Below are positions 58,741-64,000 of a DNA stretch of 64,000 nt, piece after piece. The notes under the pieces were generated by a model. The model was not told the origin of the DNA. It made no database searches and saw nothing but the letters and a program-made list of their open reading frames with translations. Source of the stretch: Rufibacter psychrotolerans (GTDB lineage Bacteria; Bacteroidota; Bacteroidia; Cytophagales; Hymenobacteraceae); the NCBI RefSeq assembly GCF_016924645.1, contig NZ_JAFFJV010000015.1:1-64000 (forward strand), read 5' to 3'. The translations under genes were made by a program, and so were the position numbers. Each line of letters begins with the position of its first letter. The stretch's first letter is position 1.

Positions 58741-59940
58741 TTAGGAGTTGGTTTGGAGGCAATTCTCAAAAATCTGCTCTAAAACGGGTACCATCTGCGC
58801 ACGATCAAACTGCTCCCGTGCCACCTGCGCCGCGTTCACCCGCATGTGGGCCATAGCCGGTTGATCTGCCAGGTGCTGTACCAAGGTGCTGGCCAGCGTT
58901 TCGGCCTCGCCGGCAGGAACGTACCAGCCGCAGGAATGCGCCTCTACCAACGTTTTCGTCCAGCCAGGATTGGTGACCACCACGGGCGTCCCTACCGCCA
59001 GACTGTCAAAAAGTTTTCCCGGCGAGTTGGCCTCCAGCACCGGTAAGTCAATGAAAGAAACCACCGAAACGTCTGCGATAGAGAACAGCTTGAAGATTTC
59101 GTGCCGGGGCAGAGGCGGCAACAGCTTGATGTTGGGGAGTCGGCCGGCGGCTTCTTCCAGCAAAGGCGCGTCATAGCCTTGCCCGGTAAAGACGAAGCAA
59201 AGGTCTGGGCGGTCCTGCAGCAGCTCGGCAGTTTTCACCAGCAGCGGAATGTCATTGGCCCGGCCGTAGGTACCGGCGTAGAGCACCACTTTCCTTCCTT
59301 TCAGCCCTAGCTTTTCGCGTAGCGCCTCCTGCTCCTGAACGGCAATGTCGGCCGGGATCTCAGTTCCGTTCACCAGGGTGGTCACTTTCCCCGGCGCAAC
59401 ACCTTTCTCCACAATGTACCGCTCCATGTCTGGAGACAGCGGAATAATGTGCACGGCCTGCCGGTACAAGGAAGCCTCCATTCTGTAAAGCTGCTGCTGC
59501 GCGAAAGTTGACGGCACCGCCCCCATCTGGATGGGGAATGAGGGCCAAAGATCCTGCACCTCAAACACCCAGGGCACCTTCCTGAACCGGGCTACCTGCG
59601 CGGCCGCCCAGGCGGTGGTAAGCGGCGTGGATACGCCCCAAATGACATCGGGTTTGGGCATGCGCAGGCCTCTCACTACAGCGTGGGAGGCGAAGGAACT
59701 GAACGCCCGCAACCGCTGCACCACGCCCATTTTATTGGAGTACGGCGCTTCAATAGAAATCAGATTGACGCCCGGGGGTACCCAATGATAGTGCTGCGTG
59801 AGGCGCTTGCTTTCCCAGGCGTTGGAGGTAATAAGGGTAATCTGGTGCCGCTTGGCCAGCTCCGTCATAAAGGTGTAATGCCGGCACGTGGCCGGGCAGT
59901 CTGGGTTATGATGGTACTGGTGGAAAAGCGCGATGTGCAT
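58741..59940 (-). CDS. Glycosyltransferase family 4 (WbuB-like)
   Basis: A 399-residue GT-B fold enzyme that would add a sugar from a nucleotide donor to a surface glycan. The N-terminal MHIALFHQYHHNPDCPATCRHY, then WEVQDLWPSFPIQMG-like FEVQDLWPSFP, and the C-terminal donor loop VLEANSPGKLFDSLAVGTPVVV (with the E-x7-E-like pattern) match WbuB-type L-fucosamine transferases of O-antigen and capsule pathways. The actual sugar is unknown, and it stands alone without other glycan genes. A TATCTTTG box ends 5 bp before the ATG. Confidence 0.88.
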   Translation of the reverse strand: MHIALFHQYHHNPDCPATCRHYTFMTELAKRHQITLITSNAWESKRLTQHYHWVPPGVNLISIEAPYSNKMGVVQRLRAFSSFASHAVVRGLRMPKPDVIWGVSTPLTTAWAAAQVARFRKVPWVFEVQDLWPSFPIQMGAVPSTFAQQQLYRMEASLYRQAVHIIPLSPDMERYIVEKGVAPGKVTTLVNGTEIPADIAVQEQEALREKLGLKGRKVVLYAGTYGRANDIPLLVKTAELLQDRPDLCFVFTGQGYDAPLLEEAAGRLPNIKLLPPLPRHEIFKLFSIADVSVVSFIDLPVLEANSPGKLFDSLAVGTPVVVTNPGWTKTLVEAHSCGWYVPAGEAETLASTLVQHLADQPAMAHMRVNAAQVAREQFDRAQMVPVLEQIFENCLQTNS

Positions 59941-59945
59941 GGCAC

Positions 59946-59953
59946 CAAAGATA
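59946..59953 (-). promoter_or_regulatory. -7 box TATCTTTG for the glycosyltransferase
   Basis: Exact TAnnTTTG on the minus strand, 5 bp before the ATG at 59940. Confidence 0.6.
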
Positions 59954-59964
59954 CAAAGGTGAAC

Positions 59965-60000
59965 GTTTTGGGCCTGTTCTGGCCAAACCGGCTTTAAAAC
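59965..60000. repeat. 36-bp palindromic repeat, copy 33
   Basis: GTTTTGGGCCTGTTCTG, GC, CAAACCGGCTTTAAAAC; 9 bp from the gldB stop. Confidence 0.85.
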
Positions 60001-60009
60001 GTAAGACGG

Positions 60010-61005
60010 TTACTTTTTCTGGGGCTTGTACTTAGACAGCTCCAGAATCTTGCGGGCGTTCTTTTCCTCCATCAGTTGCTGCAGGGTTACCTCAGGGTTG
60101 TTCTCCATGTACTTGCGCACAATCTGCCAGCCTACCCAGGTGGCAACCCGGCCGGGGCAGCGGGCGCTGATCTCGGGTACGTTGGGGCGTTCGCCAATGT
60201 ATTTTCGTATGATGAACTGGCTGTTCTCGTAAAGCAGGCCTTTCTCTATCAGGTGGGCCCAGATCTTGCCCTCATTGTACTCTACATCGGCCAGCTCCTG
60301 CCCGGTGTACCAGATGATCAAAGAATCTGGGGTGCAGGGCATCATCTGCTTGGTGAAGTAGTACGACTTGCCGTAGTCAATCATCTCGTCCAGCATCTCC
60401 TTGTTCACAAAATCGGTCTTGTTGAATTTGTTGGAGACCAGCAGCATCACAGACGGGGCCAGGTTTTTCTTTTCGTAGCGTTCCAGAATGTACTGCGGCG
60501 CCTGCGGACGGAAAGAGGCTTTCTCCCCGATGAAGAAGTCCAGGCCCATCACAATGAGGCTATCGCTCACCAGCAGGTCACGGCTGAGGCCTGAGACAAA
60601 CGTCTGTACCTTGGGGATATGGAACGTGGGGTAGTAGTGCTTCACGTGCTTGAGGGCGTTCTCCAGATCCTGCTCAATGCCGCTCATGTCTTTGAAGGTG
60701 GCGTCGCTCTCGCGCACCAGTTTGTGGATGCTGGTATCGGTGGCCAGCCGGAGGAGGCTCTGCGCCATGAGTTCTTCAGAAGGGTAGCGGTCGCGCAGCA
60801 GGAATTTATCTCTTAGGAGTGGCTCCTCTTGCAGGAAGGCCTGCATCTCTGGCACAGTTTTTATCTTAAAGAAGCGTTGCTCCAGCCGATCTACTTTGAT
60901 ATCCACCGGAATTTCGGCTATCTCCTCGGGGATCTCGCACGTTTCATTTTTATTACAACCAAAAAACAGCACTATAGTAAACAGCAGCAACAAATAGCCT
61001 CGCAT
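60010..61005 (-). CDS. gldB: Gliding motility lipoprotein GldB
   Basis: A 331-residue lipoprotein: lipobox LFFGC with Cys17. GldB is one of the proteins needed for gliding and type IX secretion in Flavobacterium, with a gelatinase-like/zinc-peptidase-like fold suggested for the family. Recognisable parts are IPVDIKVDRLEQRFF near the N-terminus, SGIEQDLENALKHVKHYYP, and the C-terminal CPGRVATWVGWQIVRKYMEN. I use the ATG at 61005; the frame upstream would need a TTG inside the promoter box. The divergent gene 63 bp away is a beta-barrel. Confidence 0.92.
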   Translation of the reverse strand: MRGYLLLLFTIVLFFGCNKNETCEIPEEIAEIPVDIKVDRLEQRFFKIKTVPEMQAFLQEEPLLRDKFLLRDRYPSEELMAQSLLRLATDTSIHKLVRESDATFKDMSGIEQDLENALKHVKHYYPTFHIPKVQTFVSGLSRDLLVSDSLIVMGLDFFIGEKASFRPQAPQYILERYEKKNLAPSVMLLVSNKFNKTDFVNKEMLDEMIDYGKSYYFTKQMMPCTPDSLIIWYTGQELADVEYNEGKIWAHLIEKGLLYENSQFIIRKYIGERPNVPEISARCPGRVATWVGWQIVRKYMENNPEVTLQQLMEEKNARKILELSKYKPQKK

Positions 61006-61029
61006 TCTTTCTTCCTTTTTATCTTTAGG

Positions 61030-61037
61030 CAAATTTA
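61030..61037 (-). promoter_or_regulatory. -7 box TAAATTTG for gldB
   Basis: Exact consensus on the minus strand, 24 bp before the gldB ATG. An AAGGAAGAAAGA purine stretch lies between. Confidence 0.6.
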
Positions 61038-61067
61038 ACGCATCAAACCTTAATACCCTCTTACCCC

Positions 61068-61754
61068 ATGAAGATGATTCGCTTTACTTCCCTGGTTATA
61101 GTGCTGGCCGCTTTCCTGTTCTGTGCGCCTAAGGCCTCGGCGCAGGTAGAGATTGGCGTGAAGGTAGCTCCTTCGTTCTCCTTTGCCCGCACCATTGCCA
61201 AAGAACAATACAACCTCCAGAACAAGGGCAGCAACCTGAACTTTGGGGTGGGCATCATTGCCGATTACTTCTTTGGGGCCAATTACGCCCTGAGCTCGGG
61301 CCTTATCTTCAACACCAAGGGCTCTACCATCAGCTTTGACTATACCGCCGATGACGCCATGGGCGTAAGGCAAACTGGTGAGAACGACATCAACCTGCAG
61401 TACCTGGAGATTCCGGTCACCCTGAAACTCTTCACCAATGAAGTCTCGCAGGGCACGCGGCTGTACTTCCAGGCGGGGCCTTCCCTCAACACCATGCTGG
61501 CCGCCAAGTTTGACGACCGCAAGGTGCAGCCCAACGGCGACAAATACACCAAGGATTTCAACCTCTTTGAGATTAGCCTGTTGCTGGGCGCCGGGGCCGA
61601 GTGGGAACTGGGCCAGAGCACCAAGCTGTTTGCCGGCCTCTCCTACCACCGCGGCCTCACCGACTTTGATGAGCTGTATGAGAAACGCTTCGGTGACAAA
61701 AAAATTGAGCTAAAGAACAACTCCGTGGCCGTTGACCTGGGCATTAAGTTCTAA
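61068..61754 (+). CDS. Outer-membrane beta-barrel protein (PorT-like)
   Basis: A 228-residue porin-like protein with signal peptide 1-25 (KASAQ). Barrel-type strands include IGVKVAPSFSFARTI, YALSSGLIFNTKGSTISFDY, LQYLEIPVTLKLFTNE and RLYFQAGPSLNTML, and it ends VAVDLGIKF. It resembles PorT and related small barrels; PorT itself is a T9SS protein, and the gene is divergent from gldB, so a link to gliding/T9SS is possible but unproven. It is more distant from the three paralogues at 23-26 kb than they are from each other. Confidence 0.78.
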   Translation: MKMIRFTSLVIVLAAFLFCAPKASAQVEIGVKVAPSFSFARTIAKEQYNLQNKGSNLNFGVGIIADYFFGANYALSSGLIFNTKGSTISFDYTADDAMGVRQTGENDINLQYLEIPVTLKLFTNEVSQGTRLYFQAGPSLNTMLAAKFDDRKVQPNGDKYTKDFNLFEISLLLGAGAEWELGQSTKLFAGLSYHRGLTDFDELYEKRFGDKKIELKNNSVAVDLGIKF

Positions 61755-61757
61755 GCT

Positions 61758-61793
61758 GTTTTGGGCCGGTTTTCCAGAAAATAGCCCCAAAAC
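61758..61793. repeat. 36-bp palindromic repeat, copy 34
   Basis: GTTTTGGGCCGGTTTTC, CA, GAAAATAGCCCCAAAAC. It starts 3 bp after the beta-barrel stop. Confidence 0.9.
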
Positions 61794-61806
61794 CGCAGGT
61801 AAAAAG

Positions 61807-61836
61807 AAAGGCCCCCGTTCTGCAACGGGGGCCTTT
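61807..61836. terminator. Bidirectional terminator
   Basis: AAAGGCCCCCGTT/AACGGGGGCCTTT, 13-bp perfect stem, loop CTGC, between convergent genes. Confidence 0.92.
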
Positions 61837-61860
61837 TGTTATATACTGGCAGCAGGAGGC

Positions 61861-63468
61861 TTATTCCTCTGTTTCTACCGCACGGTCTTGTAACCCATTT
61901 ACTTCAGCGTACGCTGACTTTAGCTCAATCTCGTCGCCGTGTTCGTCCATCACCCTGAACTCTGTGAGTGCCAGGGCGGTGTCTTTCATCACGTGCACCC
62001 ACTTGAAGTGTTTCAGGAACCATTTCCGCTGACGGGAAAGGATGCCTTTGGTGTAGTACGCGTGCAGGAAAGGATGCACGTACAGCGTAATGTTTTTCTG
62101 ATTCTGGCGGGTCAACAGATCTTCAATGGTCTGATCTATGTCATCGGTCACCAGAATGCTGGCGGATATCTTGCCGCTGCCTCCGCAGGTAGGGCATACC
62201 TCGCCGGTTACAATATTCTGCTCAGGCCGAACGCGCTGGCGGGTGATCTGCATGAGCCCGAATTTGGAGATGGGCAGCACCGTGTACTTAGACCGGTCTT
62301 TCTTCATCTCTTCCTTCACCACATCCTGCACTTTTTGCCGGTTCTCGGCCGACTTCATGTCAATGAAGTCTACTACAATGATTCCGCCCAGGTCCCGGAG
62401 GCGCAGCTGACGCGCTACCTCTTTTGCCGCGGTAAGATTCACATTCAAGGCGGTGGCTTCCTGGTCCGTCTCGGAGTTGGATTTGTTGCCGCTGTTTACA
62501 TCTATCACGTGCAGGGCCTCGGTGTGTTCAATCACCAGGTAACCGCCGCCGGGAATGCTCACCGTCTTCCCGAACAGGGATTTCAGCTGCTTTTCAATGT
62601 TATAGTGTTCAAAGGCTTTTACCTTGCCCGTATGGTGCTTCAGAATCTTCAGCTTGTCCGGGGCAATGGTCTCAATGTAAGTTTTGATTTCTTCGTGCAG
62701 CTTGGGGTCATCTACCACAATGCTGTCAAAACTTTCATTTAAGATGTCTCTCAACATGGAGGAGGAGCGTCCAAGCTCCCCAATTACCTTGTCGCGCTCC
62801 TTGGCGGTGCGCAACGTGGCAATGCCTTCTTCCCAGGTGGCCAGCATGGAGCGGAGGTCTTTGTCTAGCTCCGCCACTTCGCGGCCCTCGGCCACGGTGC
62901 GGATGATCACCCCAAAATTCTCCGGCTTAATGGAGGTTATCAGGCGTTTTAGACGCGTACGCTCTTCTTTGCTTACAATCTTCTTTGACACGCTTACCGT
63001 GTTAGAGAAGGGCACAAGCACCAGGTAGCGGCCAGCCAGGGAAATCTCGCAAGAAAGCCGGGGCCCCTTGGTAGATATTGGCTCTTTTACAATCTGGACC
63101 AGGACCTGCTGTCCTTTCTTCAGGACATCGGCCATTTTGCCCAGCTTGTCTATTACGGGCTCAAACTTGATCGGGCCAAGCTTGGCAGAAGTGTTCTTCT
63201 GGGTCTGCACCATCTTCACGTATTTGTTGAGCGTTTTCACGTTCTCACCCAAATCATGGTAGTGCAGGAAAGCGTCTTTGGTGTAGCCAATGTCAATGAA
63301 CGCGGCGTTCAGACCGGGCATTACCTTTTTCACGGTTCCCAGGAAAATATCTCCCACCGAGTAGTTGGTATCATTCCGGTCGAAGTGATACTCCACTAAT
63401 CGCTTGTCCTGAAGAAGGGCTATTCGTTCTCCATCTTGAGTAGAATTAATAATTAATTCGTTACTCAA
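61861..63468 (-). CDS. rng: Ribonuclease G (Rne/Rng family)
   Basis: A 535-residue endoribonuclease. An S1 domain lies at about 35-130 (VGDIFLGTVKKVMPGLNAAFIDIGYTKDAFLH). The catalytic domain carries the two metal-binding aspartates in HVIDVNSGNKS and GGIIVVDFIDM, and the Zn-link CPTCGGSGK near 415. No long C-terminal degradosome scaffold follows, so it is RNase G-like. Bacteroidota have one such enzyme, used in rRNA maturation and mRNA decay. It lies 86 bp downstream of the COX24-type gene. Confidence 0.95.
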   Translation of the reverse strand: MSNELIINSTQDGERIALLQDKRLVEYHFDRNDTNYSVGDIFLGTVKKVMPGLNAAFIDIGYTKDAFLHYHDLGENVKTLNKYVKMVQTQKNTSAKLGPIKFEPVIDKLGKMADVLKKGQQVLVQIVKEPISTKGPRLSCEISLAGRYLVLVPFSNTVSVSKKIVSKEERTRLKRLITSIKPENFGVIIRTVAEGREVAELDKDLRSMLATWEEGIATLRTAKERDKVIGELGRSSSMLRDILNESFDSIVVDDPKLHEEIKTYIETIAPDKLKILKHHTGKVKAFEHYNIEKQLKSLFGKTVSIPGGGYLVIEHTEALHVIDVNSGNKSNSETDQEATALNVNLTAAKEVARQLRLRDLGGIIVVDFIDMKSAENRQKVQDVVKEEMKKDRSKYTVLPISKFGLMQITRQRVRPEQNIVTGEVCPTCGGSGKISASILVTDDIDQTIEDLLTRQNQKNITLYVHPFLHAYYTKGILSRQRKWFLKHFKWVHVMKDTALALTEFRVMDEHGDEIELKSAYAEVNGLQDRAVETEE

Positions 63469-63554
63469 TGTTTTAGATGCTTAGTTGGAAGAATATACAA
63501 AGCCCAGCATTACCAGAGGCGGCAATGTGGGCTTGAAAGATCAAAGGCTATGCC

Positions 63555-63644
63555 TTATTTTTTCTTGTGTCTATTCTTACGAAGACGCTTCTTTCTTTTG
63601 TGAGTAGCGATCTTATGTCTTTTTCTTTTTTTACCGCAAGGCAT
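63555..63644 (-). CDS. AURKAIP1/COX24-domain small basic protein
   Basis: A 29-residue protein, MPCGKKRKRHKIATHKRKKR followed by LRKNRHKKK. Nearly all residues are basic. The pattern KKRKRHKIATHKRKKRLRKNRHKKK is the domain of AURKAIP1/COX24, and these tiny proteins are conserved in Bacteroidota; a ribosomal role is likely from composition and from the mitochondrial relative mS38. It lies between the TPR gene (40 bp away) and rng, all on the minus strand. It is too short for most gene finders. Confidence 0.85.
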   Translation of the reverse strand: MPCGKKRKRHKIATHKRKKRLRKNRHKKK

Positions 63645-63683
63645 AGTCTTGATTTTTTATTAGTGAAAAATATTTTAACTCTT

Positions 63684-64000
63684 TTATTGAGCGCTGTTCA
63701 GGCGCTGTAAATAGTTGTCTGCAGAAGCCTGCACCTCTGGCTGCTTGCTTATTTCTTTGACTTTCAGGAAAGCCTTCTGGGCCTCTGCTTTCTTACCCGT
63801 CTCAGCCAACGCTACGCCCAGGTAAAAAGTGCCCTCTACGTGGTCTGGGCTCACCGCCAACAGCTCCCGGAACCGGTCTACCGCCTTCTCATACTGATTA
63901 GACTGGATAGACAGCACGCCCAGGTTAAACAGGGCTTTCTCGTTCTTAGGGTCTGCCGCCAGCACTTCGCGCAGCAGGGTGATGCCCCGCATAGGCGTGC
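63684..64000 (-). CDS. Tetratricopeptide repeat protein (5' end outside window)
   Basis: At least 104 C-terminal residues of a TPR protein. Two to three 34-residue helix pairs are visible: LREVLAADPKNEKALFNLGV, QYEKAVDRFRELLAVSPDHV with GTFYLGVALAETG, and KAEAQKAFLKVKEISKQPEV. The frame stays open to the window edge, so the start is missing. It would bind other proteins; the partner is unknown. The end lies 40 bp upstream of the COX24-type gene. Confidence 0.85.
   Translation of the reverse strand, partial: TPMRGITLLREVLAADPKNEKALFNLGVLSIQSNQYEKAVDRFRELLAVSPDHVEGTFYLGVALAETGKKAEAQKAFLKVKEISKQPEVQASADNYLQRLNSAQ

Noticed and set aside
370..61793. The 36-bp repeats as a CRISPR array or its remnants
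   Set aside because: Copies are dispersed at irregular distances of 60 bp to several kb, differ in sequence, are palindromic, and no cas gene is present.

Overview
The window is a chromosomal segment of a pigmented, aerobic member of the Bacteroidota, most likely family Hymenobacteraceae (Rufibacter/Nibribacter/Pontibacter-like). The evidence is the many promoter -7 boxes of the form TAnnTTTG a few bases before start codons, a GldB lipoprotein and a type IX secretion (type B) C-terminal domain, DUF2480, a ribosomal protein THX homologue, a 29-residue AURKAIP1/COX24-type protein, the DDQVH form of dihydroorotase, and a lycopene cyclase/CruF-type carotenoid pair. Genus is inference; no 16S gene is present.

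Layout. 0.4-4.1 kb: minus-strand rpmH-rnpA-S41 protease and tsaB-DUF2480. 4.6-8.7 kb: M61 peptidase, a class A beta-lactamase-fold lipoprotein, small unknowns and a SpoIIAA/STAS-like protein. 8.8-15.6 kb: PfkB kinase, tRNA-His, dihydroorotase, DEAD-box helicase, uracil phosphoribosyltransferase and an acetyltransferase. 15.8-23 kb: Wzi-like outer-membrane protein, MsbA-like ABC exporter, GmhA and a YifB/ComM ATPase. 23.3-26 kb: three paralogous outer-membrane beta-barrel genes in a row. 26.1-41 kb: mostly minus strand, with M20 dipeptidase, PlsY, a 1700-residue exported protein of unknown function next to prmA, tpiA, carotenoid genes and uvrA. 41.1-48 kb: THX, then a heavy-metal RND efflux cluster whose inner-membrane pump is fused to its TolC-type outer-membrane channel. 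48.5-64 kb: MFS exporter, truncated haemoglobin, YitT protein, ECF sigma factor with overlapping partner, Nth, a T9SS-exported FG-GAP protein, glycosyltransferase, GldB, RNase G, the COX24-type gene and a TPR gene cut by the window edge. No insertion sequence, prophage, CRISPR array or rRNA gene is seen.

The most unusual content is between the genes. A 36-bp palindromic repeat (arm GTTTTnGGCCTGTTTTC, two central bases, inverted arm) occurs about 34 times, in most intergenic gaps, almost always at exactly 35-36 bp. Its arms vary in sequence but usually still pair. One copy lies inside a reading frame, across the lipobox of the efflux adaptor. Around it sit four other repeat types: arrays of four or five heptamers, often touching stop codons and arranged in inverted pairs; a 33-bp GC-rich hairpin (GACGCTCGTAGGAGC...) that, joined to a heptamer array, flanks the efflux operon as an inverted pair; 31-bp C/G-rich inverted pairs; and long compound hairpins. 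Several terminators are long perfect palindromes, including one of 60 bp without a loop. I do not recognise the 36-bp family from the literature, but I could not search.
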